Shown: positions 39,645 to 49,719, numbered from the stretch's first letter. The stretch is DNA of 64,000 bases from Azomonas tarimensis (GCF_042648805.1 NZ_JBHRXZ010000012.1:62001-126000); one strand, 5' to 3'. Translations and numbers: made by a program. Notes: generated from the letters alone by a model not told the origin.

Positions 39645-41561
39645 CTACTCTTCCAGCTCGGCCCAGCGCTCCAGCAGCACATCCAGTTCCTTTTGCAGGC
39701 TCTCCAGGCGATCGATGGCTGCCTGGGACTGCTCGGCTGGACGCTGAAAGAATTCTGGGTCCGACATTTCCTGCTGCAAGGCGGCGATGGCCGACTCAGT
39801 CTCGTCGATGCGACCGGGAAGCGCTTCGAGCTCCCGCTGCACCTTGTAGCTGAGTTTCTTCCTGGGGGCCGCCGGCGTGGCATCCGCCGCTGGCTCCTGG
39901 GTTGGCTCGGTCTTCGCCGAGCTTGAAGTCGATTTTTCCGGTTTGTCGTCGGCAATGCCCAGCAGGCGCGGCGACCCGCCCTGGCGCAGCCAGTCTTCGT
40001 AGCCGCCGACATACTCCTGGACCCGGCCATTGCCCTCGAACACCAGAGTGCTGGTGACGACATTGTCGAGAAAGGCCCGGTCGTGGCTGACCATCAGCAC
40101 GGTGCCCGGGAATTCGAGCAGCACTTCCTCCAACAGCTCGAGGGTTTCCACATCGAGATCATTGGTCGGCTCGTCCAGTACCAGCATATTGGCTGGCTTG
40201 CTGAACAGCTTGGCGAGCAGCAGCCGAGCGCGCTCGCCGCCCGATAGCGCCTTGACCGGGGTGCGAGCCCGCTGCGGGCTGAACAGGAAGTCGCCGAGAT
40301 AGCTCAGGACATGGCGGCTCTGGCCATCGACGGTGATGAAATCACGACCCTCGGCCAGGTTGTCGATGACGGTCTTCTCAGGTTCGAGCTGCAGGCGAAG
40401 CTGGTCGAAATAGGCGACTTCCAGCTTGGTGCCCACCTCGATGCTGCCCTGGGTGGGCTGGAGCTCGTCAAGCAGGAGCTTCAGCACGGTGGTCTTGCCG
40501 CTGCCATTGGCGCCGAGCAGGCCAATGCGATCGCCCCGTTGCAGCACCAGCGAAAAGTCCTTCACCAGCGGCTCGCCGCCCGGATAAGCGAAGCTCACAT
40601 TCTTGGCGACAATGACCTGCTTGCCGGATTTGTCGGCGGTTTCGACCTGAAAACTCGCCCTGCCCTGGCGTTCGCGGCGTTCGCGGCGCTCGGCTCGCAT
40701 GTCCTTGAGCGCCCGCACACGGCCTTCGTTACGGGTGCGGCGGGCCTTGATGCCCTGGCGTATCCAGACCTCCTCCTGGGCCAGCCTTTTGTCGAACAAG
40801 GCGTTGGCGGCTTCTTCAGCCGCGAGCTGCTGTTCCTTGTGCACCAGGAAGCTGGCGTAGTCGCCGTTCCAGTCGATCAGATGGCCGCGGTCGAGCTCCA
40901 GGATCCGGGTCGCCAGGCTTTGCAGGAAGGCCCGGTCGTGGGTGATGAACAACACCGCCCCGTTGAAACCCTTGAGGGCCTCCTCCAGCCAGGCGATGGC
41001 GCCGATGTCCAGGTGGTTGGTCGGCTCGTCGAGCAGCAACAGGTCAGGTTCGGACACCAGCGCCTGGGCCAGTAGCACGCGACGACGCCATCCCCCCGAG
41101 AGCTCTGCGAGTGTCTTGTCGGGAGGGAGCTGCAGGCGACTCAGGATACTTTCCACCAGTTGCTGCAGGCGCCAGCCGTCGAGCGCTTCGAGGGCCTGCT
41201 GGACATGGGCCAGCTTGTTCAGGTCATCCTCGGTCTCGATGTGCTGGCTCAGGTGGTGGTACTCGGCGAGCAGTCGGCCGACCTCAGCCAGCCCTTCGGC
41301 CACCACGTCATAGACGCTGCGCTCGTCCGCACGTGGCAGCTCCTGGGGCAATTCACCGATCTTCAGCGTAGGCGCTCGCCAGATTTCGCCGTCGTCGGCG
41401 GGTTGAACGCCCTTGACCAGCCCCAGCAGGCTCGATTTACCGGTGCCATTGCGGCCGATGATGCAGACCCGCTCCCCGCGCGCAATCTGCCAGGAAACCT
41501 TGTCGAGCAACGGCGTGGCGCCATAGGCCAGGGACACATCGGTAAATTTCAGCAGCGTCAT
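39645..41561 (-). CDS. uup: ABC-F family ATPase Uup
   Basis: A 638-residue soluble protein with two ABC ATPase domains and no membrane segment. Walker A motifs are GRNGTGKSS and GANGSGKTT; signatures are LSGGWRRRV and LSGGERARL; Walker B regions are LLLLDEPTNHLD and MLVLDEPTNDLD. The C-terminal coiled coil identifies Uup within the ABC-F proteins, which act on ribosomes and influence transposon excision. The ATG at 41561 has a perfect GGAGG upstream; the open frame beyond it reaches the cfa region and is not coding. Confidence 0.94.
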   Translation of the reverse strand: MTLLKFTDVSLAYGATPLLDKVSWQIARGERVCIIGRNGTGKSSLLGLVKGVQPADDGEIWRAPTLKIGELPQELPRADERSVYDVVAEGLAEVGRLLAEYHHLSQHIETEDDLNKLAHVQQALEALDGWRLQQLVESILSRLQLPPDKTLAELSGGWRRRVLLAQALVSEPDLLLLDEPTNHLDIGAIAWLEEALKGFNGAVLFITHDRAFLQSLATRILELDRGHLIDWNGDYASFLVHKEQQLAAEEAANALFDKRLAQEEVWIRQGIKARRTRNEGRVRALKDMRAERRERRERQGRASFQVETADKSGKQVIVAKNVSFAYPGGEPLVKDFSLVLQRGDRIGLLGANGSGKTTVLKLLLDELQPTQGSIEVGTKLEVAYFDQLRLQLEPEKTVIDNLAEGRDFITVDGQSRHVLSYLGDFLFSPQRARTPVKALSGGERARLLLAKLFSKPANMLVLDEPTNDLDVETLELLEEVLLEFPGTVLMVSHDRAFLDNVVTSTLVFEGNGRVQEYVGGYEDWLRQGGSPRLLGIADDKPEKSTSSSAKTEPTQEPAADATPAAPRKKLSYKVQRELEALPGRIDETESAIAALQQEMSDPEFFQRPAEQSQAAIDRLESLQKELDVLLERWAELEE

Positions 41562-41647
41562 GAATACCTCCGAAAGGGCCGGCATTCTAGCAGAAGGCCG
41601 GGGCCCGTTCGGCAGGCACAATGCGCAGCATTTCAAGTCCCGGCAGA

Positions 41648-42817
41648 TCAGGCGGCGATTCGACGGTAACCGCCCTCCACGCCGTGCTTGGCCAGCACCC
41701 ACTGCCAGAGCTGGATATGACGAGCACGAAAAGCGCCCGCGCAGGACAGCAGGTAATAACGCCACATCCGCCGAAAGCGCTCATCGAGACGGTCAGCGTG
41801 TCCGGGCCAAGCCGCCTCGAAGTTGTCGTGCCAGGCCATCAGCGTCTTGTCATAGTCGCTGCCGAAGTTGTGCAGGTCCTCGGCCACGAACAACCCCTCG
41901 GCCGCCTCGAGAATCTGGCTCGCCGCCGGCAGGTCGCCGTTGGGAAAGATATAGCGGTCAATCCAGGGATCGGGGGCACCCTGTCGGCAGTTCTTGCCGA
42001 TGGTATGCAAGAGGAACAAGCCGTCGTCGGCCAGGCAGCGGTTGGCCACCTCCATGAAGACACGGTGATTCTTGCGACCGACGTGTTCGAACATCCCGAC
42101 GCTGGCGATGCGGTCGAAGCGCTCGTCGAGGTCACGGTAATCCTGCAGGCGAAACTCCAGCGGCAGCCCCTGGTAGCGCTGGCGAGCCCATTCGGCCTGT
42201 TCTCTGGAGATGGTCACGCCGACGCACTCGACCCCGTAGTGTTCGGCGGCATAGCCCATGAAACTTCCCCAGCCACAGCCGATATCGAGCACGCGCATGC
42301 CAGGCTCGAGACCAAGCTTGCGGCAGATCAGTTCCAGCTTGGCTTCCTGGGCCTCGGCCAGGTTGCTGGCATCTGCCCAGTAACCGCAGGTGTAAGTCAT
42401 GCGTGGGTCGAGCATCGTTGCATAGAAGTCGTTGCCAAGATCGTAGTGCGCCTCCCCCACCTGCCAGGCGCGTTTGGCATTCTGCAGATTGATCAGCCTG
42501 GAGCGCAGCGCGTGAAACACCAGTCGCAACGGCTGGACGTGGCGATAGACCTTGGCCCTGAGCAAGCGGTAGAAGAACTCATCCAGGGCTTCACAATCCC
42601 AGGCCCCCTCCATGTAGGCCTCCCCCAATCCAAGATTCCCGGTGGAAAATGCCCGTTCCGGCACGCCAGAGCGGTTGAGGTGCATGTCCCAGGGGCGACT
42701 GCCATCTATTTCGATGTCTGCCCGAGCCAGCAGGGCCTGCATCAGCTGTTGCAGGTGCGAATCCGAGGTTGGGGTGGTCGTTGACTGCGCCGAGGTGAAA
42801 TTGGTCAATTCCGACAT
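41648..42817 (-). CDS. cfa: Cyclopropane-fatty-acyl-phospholipid synthase
   Basis: Transfers a methylene from S-adenosylmethionine to cis double bonds of membrane lipid acyl chains, usually at entry into stationary phase. It is 389 residues, close to E. coli Cfa (382). The SAM site is VLDIGCGWGS, followed by VGVTISREQ, EHVGRKNH and TIGKN. The ATG at 42817 has a perfect AAGGAG. The 294-base spacer upstream, shared with slt, should hold its promoter, but no clear one is seen. Confidence 0.93.
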   Translation of the reverse strand: MSELTNFTSAQSTTTPTSDSHLQQLMQALLARADIEIDGSRPWDMHLNRSGVPERAFSTGNLGLGEAYMEGAWDCEALDEFFYRLLRAKVYRHVQPLRLVFHALRSRLINLQNAKRAWQVGEAHYDLGNDFYATMLDPRMTYTCGYWADASNLAEAQEAKLELICRKLGLEPGMRVLDIGCGWGSFMGYAAEHYGVECVGVTISREQAEWARQRYQGLPLEFRLQDYRDLDERFDRIASVGMFEHVGRKNHRVFMEVANRCLADDGLFLLHTIGKNCRQGAPDPWIDRYIFPNGDLPAASQILEAAEGLFVAEDLHNFGSDYDKTLMAWHDNFEAAWPGHADRLDERFRRMWRYYLLSCAGAFRARHIQLWQWVLAKHGVEGGYRRIAA

Positions 42818-43111
42818 CTCTAACTCCTTTATCGGGCCCCTTTCATACGAGGCGGTGGATCCAGGAAGCGCTCTGTAGCTGAGCGCAGGCGCCCTTTTCG
42901 GTTTAGAACAGCCAGGCGGATCAATCAAGGAAGGCAGGGGAACAGGCCCAGTCCCTTGTGCGCAGCGTTTTTCAGGCCCGGCCAGGAAATCCTCCGAAAC
43001 GCTTTACCCCACCCCTTCATCGGCTTTTATGACGCCCGGATTCCGCCGTAACAGGCGGCGCGATAAGCTTGGATTAACCGGCCCTCCTCTTTTTTCCTTC
43101 GCGGAATCATC
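42818..43111. other. Divergent cfa/slt intergenic region
   Basis: 294 bases without a supported gene, holding the ribosome sites of both neighbours and presumably both promoters. I see GC-rich and T-rich patches (GCGTTTTTCAGG, CTCTTTTTTCC) but no confident regulator box, hairpin or RNA gene. Confidence 0.5.
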
Positions 43112-45040
43112 ATGCGCACCCGACTCGCCCTGCTTTCTTGTTGTGTTGCCTTTACTTTTGGCGTTGCCAGCAGCGCCCAGGCGGCCACGCTCTCCCAGCA
43201 ACGCCAATACTATGACGAAGCCAAAAGCGCGTTGGCCAAGGGCGACGCCGGGCCGTATCGCCGTTATGCCCAGACGCTCAAGGACTACCCGCTAGAGCCC
43301 CATCTGGCGTTCGAAGAGCTCAACGCCCGACTTGCCACTGCCAGCACTGCCGAAGTCGAGCAGTTCCTTACCCAGCATGGCGATTTACCGCAGATCCGCT
43401 GGATGAAGCTGCGCTGGCTTACCCACCTGTCCAGACGCGGCGACTGGCAGATATTCAGCAAGCACTACGACCCAGCGCTGGGATTCACCGAGCTCGATTG
43501 CCTGAATGGCATCAATCTTCTGGAGAACGGTCGTCGGAGCGAAGGGCTGGCCGAGGCGGAGCAGCTGTGGATCGTCGGTAAGTCCCAACCCAACACCTGC
43601 GATCCGCTTTTCGAGCGGTTGATGGCTTCGGGGCAGCTCACCGAGCACAAGCGCTGGCAACGCGCCAAGCTTGCCGTCGAAGCAGGCAACTTCGGTCTAG
43701 CCAACTTCGTCGCGCGGGAGATGCCCACCCTGGGCAACCAGGTCAAGCTGATGGTCGAAGTCGCCCAGAAACCCCAGTTGATCAACAACCCCGAGCGCTT
43801 CAGGCCGGCAAGCGAGACCATGGGCGATGTGGTCAGCATCGGTCTGCGCCGCCTGGCACGTCAGGACCCGGAGAAAGCCCTGGGCCTGCTGGAAAGCTAT
43901 GCGCGGAGCATGAATTTCTCCGAAGAGGAAAAGGTCGCCCTGGCCCGGCAGATCGGCCTGACCCTGGCCAAGCGCTTCGATCCGCGGGCGCTGGACGTGA
44001 TGAGCCGCTATGACCCGAACCTGCGAGACCATAACCTCGCTGAATGGCGCGCGCGCCTGTTGCTGCGCCTCGGCCGTTGGGAAGAGGTCCATGCGCTGAT
44101 CGAGCGGTTCCCCAAGGAGCTGGCCGAAACCAATCGTTGGCGCTACTGGCATGCGCGCAGCCTGGAGCTGGCGCGGCAAAAGGATGACCGGGTGGCCAAG
44201 CTGTACCAGCCGGTGGCCCAGGAGCGCGACTTCTACGGATTTCTCTCCGCCGACCGCATCCAGGCACCGTACCGGCTCAACCATCAGCCGCTGCAGCTCG
44301 ATGCCAAACTGATGAGCAAGGTGCGTAACGCGCCAGGGATTCGCCGCGCCATGGAATTTCATGCCCGGGGACAGATCGTCGATGGCCGTCGCGAGTGGTA
44401 TCACGCCTCGCGCTTTTTCGACCGCGACGAAATGGTCGCCCAGGCTCGCCTGGCCTATGACATGCAATGGTACTTCCCGGCGATCCGGACCATCAGCCAG
44501 GCCAAGTACTGGGACGATCTCGATATCCGATTCCCCATGGCACACCGCGAGAGCCTACTGCAGGCGGCGCGGGAGCGGGACATCCACCCGAGCTGGGCAT
44601 TCGCCATCACCCGCCAGGAAAGCGCCTTCATGGCCGATGCACGCTCGCATGCCGGCGCCACCGGCCTGATGCAACTGATGCCGGCCACCGCCAAGGAGAC
44701 CGCCAAGCGTTACAACATCCCGCTGAGCTCGCCCCAGCAGGTGCTCAACCCGAATACCAACATCCAGCTCGGCACCGCCTACATGAGCCAGATCTACGGT
44801 CAGTTCAAGGGCAACCGCGTGCTCGCCTCAGCGGCCTACAATGCCGGCCCCGGGCGGGTCCGCCAGTGGCTGCGTGACGCCACCCACCTGTCGTTCGACG
44901 TCTGGATCGAGAACATCCCGTTCGACGAGACCCGCCAGTACGTGCAGAACGTGCTGACCTATTCGGTCATCTACGGGCAGAAGCTGAACGCTCCGCAGCC
45001 CCTGGTGGAATGGCACGAGCGTTTCTTCGAAGGACAGTGA
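43112..45040 (+). CDS. slt: Soluble lytic murein transglycosylase
   Basis: Periplasmic exolytic enzyme degrading peptidoglycan to anhydro-muropeptides. A 642-residue precursor with a signal peptide (about 1-26, ending SSAQAA), a long superhelical U-domain and a C-terminal SLT domain. The catalytic glutamate is Glu503 (TRQESAF), followed by GATGLMQLMP and ASAAYNAGPGRV. Length and layout match E. coli Slt70. It converges with the MOSC gene across a strong hairpin. Confidence 0.95.
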   Translation: MRTRLALLSCCVAFTFGVASSAQAATLSQQRQYYDEAKSALAKGDAGPYRRYAQTLKDYPLEPHLAFEELNARLATASTAEVEQFLTQHGDLPQIRWMKLRWLTHLSRRGDWQIFSKHYDPALGFTELDCLNGINLLENGRRSEGLAEAEQLWIVGKSQPNTCDPLFERLMASGQLTEHKRWQRAKLAVEAGNFGLANFVAREMPTLGNQVKLMVEVAQKPQLINNPERFRPASETMGDVVSIGLRRLARQDPEKALGLLESYARSMNFSEEEKVALARQIGLTLAKRFDPRALDVMSRYDPNLRDHNLAEWRARLLLRLGRWEEVHALIERFPKELAETNRWRYWHARSLELARQKDDRVAKLYQPVAQERDFYGFLSADRIQAPYRLNHQPLQLDAKLMSKVRNAPGIRRAMEFHARGQIVDGRREWYHASRFFDRDEMVAQARLAYDMQWYFPAIRTISQAKYWDDLDIRFPMAHRESLLQAARERDIHPSWAFAITRQESAFMADARSHAGATGLMQLMPATAKETAKRYNIPLSSPQQVLNPNTNIQLGTAYMSQIYGQFKGNRVLASAAYNAGPGRVRQWLRDATHLSFDVWIENIPFDETRQYVQNVLTYSVIYGQKLNAPQPLVEWHERFFEGQ

Positions 45041-45046
45041 GGTCTT

Positions 45047-45076
45047 GCCGCGGGGCTTGAAGCGCAGCCCCGCGGC
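45047..45076. terminator. Perfect 11-base GC-rich hairpin between slt and the MOSC gene
   Basis: GCCGCGGGGCT (45047-45057) pairs perfectly with AGCCCCGCGGC (45066-45076) around an eight-base loop. It begins six bases after the slt stop, between convergent genes. There is no T-run, so efficient termination may need Rho. Confidence 0.6.
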
Positions 45077-45079
45077 CCC

Positions 45080-45880
45080 CTATTCGAGCACCTCGACGCT
45101 CATTCCCAGCTTCAGTTCGCCGGTGTTTTCGGCGATGAGATTCTGACCAAAGAGCACCCCGCCCTCTCCCTTGCGGTACCTGGCCAGCGTAGCCAGCGGC
45201 TCACCCCCTGAATCACGGCTTCCGCTATCGGGGTCCAGGGTGGTGATAATGCAACGGGTGCATGGCTTGACGACCCGGAAGGTCACCGGGCCGATCCGGA
45301 TGCGCCTCCATTGGTCTTCGGCGTAGGCTGGCGCGCCCTGGACCACCAGGTTCGGACGGAACCTGCGCATGTCTAGCTCGCGGCCGACCCGTTCTGAAAG
45401 ATCTTCGAGCGATGCCTGGCCGATCAGCAGAAACGGGAAACCGTCGCTGAAGCCGGTTCGCTCCCCATGAGCCGCATATCGGGTGTCGACCGGCACACCC
45501 TGCTGGAGAGGCAGGTAGACCAGACGGCAACGCAGGCCCAGCCAGCTGCCGAGCCGAGCCGCTGCCTCGTTGCCGGCGTCCAGGGCATCGGCCTGCTCGC
45601 CCCAGATCTGTACTCGCCGGGCTGGCGAATCCGCATCAGGTTGCGCAACGGTCAAGCGATCCAGGCCAGGGGCGACCACCGTCAGTCCGTTCGCAACCAG
45701 CCGCGCCTGCAACAAGCCCAGGCGGGGAAAGTTGCGCTGGCTGACGAAGCGGCCGCTGTCGGCCTCAGCCAGCATCCAGCGGCGATCGCCGGCCAGCCCC
45801 AGCGCATCGCTGAGAGCGCTGCCCATGGACTCGCCAGCAGCAGATTTGAGCGGATAACGGTAAAGCGCTGACAGCTGCAT
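45080..45880 (-). CDS. MOSC domain-containing protein (YcbX-like)
   Basis: A 266-residue protein: MOSC N-terminal beta-barrel (LSALYRYPLKSAAG) and MOSC domain (FRPNLVVQGAPAYAEDQW, then PCTRCIITTLDPDSG with the conserved cysteine). YcbX and mARC proteins bind molybdenum cofactor and reduce N-hydroxylated compounds; unlike YcbX, no C-terminal 2Fe-2S ferredoxin domain is present here. The link to the molybdenum cofactor genes at the end of the window is by pathway only, not by operon. Confidence 0.85.
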   Translation of the reverse strand: MQLSALYRYPLKSAAGESMGSALSDALGLAGDRRWMLAEADSGRFVSQRNFPRLGLLQARLVANGLTVVAPGLDRLTVAQPDADSPARRVQIWGEQADALDAGNEAAARLGSWLGLRCRLVYLPLQQGVPVDTRYAAHGERTGFSDGFPFLLIGQASLEDLSERVGRELDMRRFRPNLVVQGAPAYAEDQWRRIRIGPVTFRVVKPCTRCIITTLDPDSGSRDSGGEPLATLARYRKGEGGVLFGQNLIAENTGELKLGMSVEVLE

Positions 45881-45913
45881 GAAGGCCTCCAGGTCGGGAG
45901 GCCAAGCATAACG

Positions 45914-46837
45914 CTAGTCACGCTGCAGGCGGTCGCGAACCACGTCGACCAGCCCTTCGGGCTGAAACTTGGAGAGGAAATTGTCGCAACCGACCTTCTT
46001 GACCATCGCCTTGTTGAAATTGCCCGACAACGAGGTGTGCAGTACCACATACAGGTCCCGCAGCCGGAGGTCCTGGCGAATCTCGGTGGTCAAGCGGTAG
46101 CCGTCCATTTCCGGCATTTCCGCGTCCGTGAACACCATGAGCAGCTTGTCGGTCAGCACTTCGCCAGCGTCGGCCCACTCCTTGAGCTTTTGCAGCCCTT
46201 TCAGGCCGTCGGTCGCGGTGTGGATCTTCAGCCCCAGTTGCACCAGTGTCTCGCGCAACTGAGCCAAGGCCACACTGGAGTCGTCCACCAGCAGGACCTC
46301 GCGCCCGCGCGCCTTCTCGAGCAGCGGATCGGCCAACCGCTCGGGGGCGATTCGGGTGTTATACGGCACGATTTCGGCCAGCACCCGCTCGACGTCGATG
46401 ATTTCCACCAGATGCTCATCGACCCGGGTGATCGCCGTGAGGTAGTGATGGCGACCGGCAGTGCCAGGCGGAGGCTGGATCGACTCCCAGGTGAGGTTGA
46501 GGATTCTCTCGACACCTCCGACGAGAAAAGCCTGAACACTACGGTTGTACTCGGCCACGATGATGGTACTGCGCTCGTCCGCCACCAGCGGCCGCATACC
46601 GATCGCCTGGGACAGGTCTATCACCGGCAATGTCTGCCCGCGCAGGTTGATGACGCCGCGTACATGGGGATGACGGTGGGGCATCAACGTCAGGCGTGGC
46701 AGCTGCACCACCTCTTGTACCTTGAATACGTTGATGGCGAACAGTTGTCGGCCGGAAAGCCTGAACATCAGGATCTCCAGACGATTTTCGCCGACAAGGC
46801 GGGTACGTTGATCGACCGAGTCGAGAATGGCGGCCAT
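45914..46837 (-). CDS. cheV: Chemotaxis coupling protein CheV
   Basis: A 307-residue CheW-receiver fusion. The CheW domain (about 20-155) has FAINVFKVQEV and VRGVINLRGQTLPVIDL. The receiver domain (about 175-300) has LLVDDSS for the acidic pocket, the phosphoacceptor aspartate in FTDAEMPEMDG, and a lysine near the C-terminus. It couples receptors to CheA and adapts the response. It is transcribed alone, downstream of the lipid kinase gene on the same strand (112 bases apart). Confidence 0.93.
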   Translation of the reverse strand: MAAILDSVDQRTRLVGENRLEILMFRLSGRQLFAINVFKVQEVVQLPRLTLMPHRHPHVRGVINLRGQTLPVIDLSQAIGMRPLVADERSTIIVAEYNRSVQAFLVGGVERILNLTWESIQPPPGTAGRHHYLTAITRVDEHLVEIIDVERVLAEIVPYNTRIAPERLADPLLEKARGREVLLVDDSSVALAQLRETLVQLGLKIHTATDGLKGLQKLKEWADAGEVLTDKLLMVFTDAEMPEMDGYRLTTEIRQDLRLRDLYVVLHTSLSGNFNKAMVKKVGCDNFLSKFQPEGLVDVVRDRLQRD

Positions 46838-46949
46838 GGCGGGTCCTGTACGGATAAAAAGGCTGACCAGAGGCTATCGGCCGCAATCGAGCGTCCTTGA
46901 AGGTCAAGCAACAGGCTCCCGGCGGCCAGCGGAGTATGGCATCAAGCCA

Positions 46950-47873
46950 TCACGCCTCATCGATCACTGCTCCCGCTGCGGCTTCGAAAAGTGGCGAATC
47001 GGCTGGCAGGTGCAAGCGAAGTGCACCGCGTCCGACGGTGAACCTGAAGTCGCGCCCACTGAGCGGCTCGCCATCCAGATTGATATCCATGGGAGCCGGG
47101 GCCTGCAGATGTACCCACTCGAGCGATGCACTGACCGATACGGCTTCGATACCCTGCAGGCCGCCCGCGAGAAGCGTGCCGAGGGTGCCGACCGCATCCT
47201 CCGGCGCAGGCACTATGCACAGCTCCAGTTTCCCGTCATCGATTCGCGCGTTCGGGCAGAGCACCTGCCCCCCACCGGCCTGCCGCCCGTTGCCCACGCC
47301 GAAAGCGAGAAACTCGCCCTCCCAGTCGAAACCTGGCCCACGGAAGTGCCCGTAAACCGAATGGACTTCAGCGAAACGGCTTAGTCCGGTCAGCAGGTAG
47401 GCACCGCCACCCAGCACCCGCTTGAGCTCTTTGGAGGTGCTGGCGGTCACCTGAGAACCGACGCCGCCAGTGGCCATGTTGAGAAAACAGCGCGACGCCA
47501 CCCGACCCACGTCAACCGGAACCGGTGGCAGGTCGAGCAGGGTCATGGCATCGCTGGGCGACAATGGAATGCCCGCGGCACGGGCAAAGTCATTTGCCGT
47601 GCCCAGGGGTATGAGCGCCAGGCTGGCACTCGTTCGAGCATCGATCATGGCCTGCGTGACCTCGCTTAGCGTGCCGTCGCCGCCCGCCGCAATCACGTGG
47701 GTACAACCTGCCCTCATCGCCTCTTCCACCAGCCGCTCGACATCTCCGGCCTCCCAGGTCACCCGCACCGAGAGATCCCAACCCAGCTCTCGCCGGTAGC
47801 CCACGGCCTCCCGTAACTCTTCGTTGCTGGCCTGCTTGCCGTTGAGGATCAGCCATGCCCTGCCTTGATTCAT
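46950..47873 (-). CDS. yegS: Lipid kinase, YegS/diacylglycerol kinase family
   Basis: A 307-residue kinase of the DAGK catalytic fold. The nucleotide motif is AAGGDGTLSEV, followed by PLGTANDFAR and later DGEPLSGRDFRF. YegS phosphorylates phosphatidylglycerol in vitro; the physiological lipid is not settled. The ATG at 47873 (MNQGRAWLILNG) matches the family start. It is divergent from the exopolysaccharide locus. Confidence 0.9.
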   Translation of the reverse strand: MNQGRAWLILNGKQASNEELREAVGYRRELGWDLSVRVTWEAGDVERLVEEAMRAGCTHVIAAGGDGTLSEVTQAMIDARTSASLALIPLGTANDFARAAGIPLSPSDAMTLLDLPPVPVDVGRVASRCFLNMATGGVGSQVTASTSKELKRVLGGGAYLLTGLSRFAEVHSVYGHFRGPGFDWEGEFLAFGVGNGRQAGGGQVLCPNARIDDGKLELCIVPAPEDAVGTLGTLLAGGLQGIEAVSVSASLEWVHLQAPAPMDINLDGEPLSGRDFRFTVGRGALRLHLPADSPLFEAAAGAVIDEA

Positions 47874-48258
47874 TTCCGTACTCCCTGTCTCCGACACAGC
47901 ACCCACTTAATTCGTCCCGGCGCCCATAGCGGGCGGACTCTGCGTTCGACAGAGACGGCAGGGCTTAGTGTCAGACAAGACGCAAAAGCCGAGGCCGGCG
48001 CCCCATTCAGGATGGCCGAAACACCTCAATTGGATAAATTTGTCTTGAATATCATCCAGTTACAAACCCGACCGTATTGCTCAAGTGATTTTTGCAAACA
48101 CTTGGCTGCACTGAACTCATTCTTGCCATCACGGTCGTAGCACTTATCCGGATGAAGGTTGGGTTAGTCCCGACACATTGGAATCGAGTCAAGCCATCAA
48201 TAGGCAGACCCGCCGAAGCGTTCGCACCGGCATCTGCGAAGGAAGGAGCCTTTTTTTC
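47874..48258. promoter_or_regulatory. AT-richer intergenic region before the exopolysaccharide locus
   Basis: 385 bases without a supported gene between divergent yegS and the EPS genes. The stretch from about 48020 to 48130 is clearly richer in A and T than its surroundings. It contains a dyad, CAAGTG (48082-48087) and CACTTG (48099-48104), which could be an operator. No sigma54 -24/-12 pair or complete -35/-10 pair is convincing. The EPS promoter most likely lies here. Confidence 0.5.
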
Positions 48259-49696
48259 ATGCGCTTACAGACCGCAGGAACCCTAGAATATTCTCATCCG
48301 AGCTTCGTCGACTATTTCAAGGCCAGTGTCCGCCTCGCACATGCATTGACCGCAGTGCTTCCAGGCCTCCTGCTGCTGGCCTTCCAACCGTTGGAAATGG
48401 CTGCGCCCGGTAGCGGCTTCAGTGCCTTTCTACTGATGTTCGCCGTACTGTCGCTGGTGATCTTTCAGACGCTCGGCATCTATAGCGAAGAAATCTTTAG
48501 CACCCTGCTGCGTTTCCGGGTCATGCTCGTCGCCTGGACAGCGGCTTTCAGCGTATTGATCTTCATGCACCAGGGGCTGGGGCTGTTCAGCTACCTGCAA
48601 CCGGCCCATCTGGTGTTCTGGTTTGTCACCAGCACGGTGCTGTTCGGCGCCGAGCGCCTGGCCATGCTGGCCTTGTTCCGCCGCCTGATGGACAAGGGCA
48701 TGTACCTGCAGAACGCGGTGATCCTGGGCGGCACCGAAAACGGTGTGCGCATTGCCGAGTACCTACAGGCCAACCGCGACATTCGTACCGGCGTGCTCGG
48801 CTTCATCGACGACCGCCTCGGCCGACTGCCCAAGCGCCTCGGCGACCTGCCCCTGCTGGGTAATACCCGCGACCTGGAACGCATGATCCGGGAGGAGAAA
48901 GTCACCCAGGTTCTCGTCGCCCTGCCCTGGTTCGCAGACAACCGCATCGGACAATTGATCGCCGAGCTGCGCAAGCTGCCGGTGAACGTTCTGCTGGTTC
49001 CGGACATGGTCGCCTTTCGCCACGCCAACAAACGCATTACCGACGTCGCGGGTCTCCCCGCCCTGATCGCCTCAGACCTTCCGCTGCTGGGGTGGTCGCC
49101 GCTGATCAAGCGCGTGGAGGACATCCTGCTGTCGACCATCGCCTTGATCTTCGCGTCGCCGGTGATGCTGCTGGTGGCACTCGCCATCAAGCTCGACTCC
49201 CCGGGCCCGGTGCTGTTCCGGCAGAAACGCTACGGCTACAACAACCGTCTGGATCGAGGTCTTCAAGTTCCGCTCGATGCACCACGCCAAGTCGGACGCC
49301 GACGCGACCCGCCAGACCACGCGTGGCGATGACCGCATCACCCGCGTGGGGCGCTTCATCCGCAAGACCAGCCTCGACGAGCTGCCGCAGCTGCTTAACG
49401 TCTTTCTCGGCAGCATGTCCATGGTCGGTCCTCGCCCTCACGCCACGGCCACCAAGGCGGCAGGCGTGCTGTTCGAAGAGGCGGTGTCGGAATACTCCGC
49501 TCGCCATCGGGTCAAGCCGGGCATCACCGGCTGGGCCCAGATAAAGGGCTACCGCGGCGAGACCGACACGCTGGAAAAGATCGAGAAGCGCGTCGAGTAC
49601 GACCTCGACTACATCGAGCGCTGGTCGGTCTGGTTCGACATCTACATTCTCCTGAAAACCATCCCTGCGCTGCTGTTCAACAAGGACGTGTACTGA
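48259..49696 (+). pseudogene. WcaJ-like undecaprenyl-phosphate sugar phosphotransferase, frameshifted
   Basis: Polyisoprenyl-phosphate hexose-1-phosphate transferase that would start the EPS repeat unit on undecaprenyl phosphate. ATG 48259 has GGAG ten bases upstream. The first frame encodes about four helices, a CoA-binding-like NAD fold (NAVILGGTENGVRIAEY, DDRLGRLPKRLGD) and the start of the catalytic domain (KLDSPGPVLFRQKRYGYNN). At about 49251 an extra G (GTCTGGATCGAG) shifts the frame, and the first frame ends at 49332. The rest of the catalytic domain (EVFKFRSMHH, SLDELPQLLNVFLGSMSMVGPRP, GITGWAQIKGYRGET) continues in the next frame to 49696. This is a real mutation or a sequence error; without correction, the primase is split. 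Confidence 0.88.
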
Positions 49697-49719
49697 CCGG
49701 CGACGACCGTGAAAGCGAA

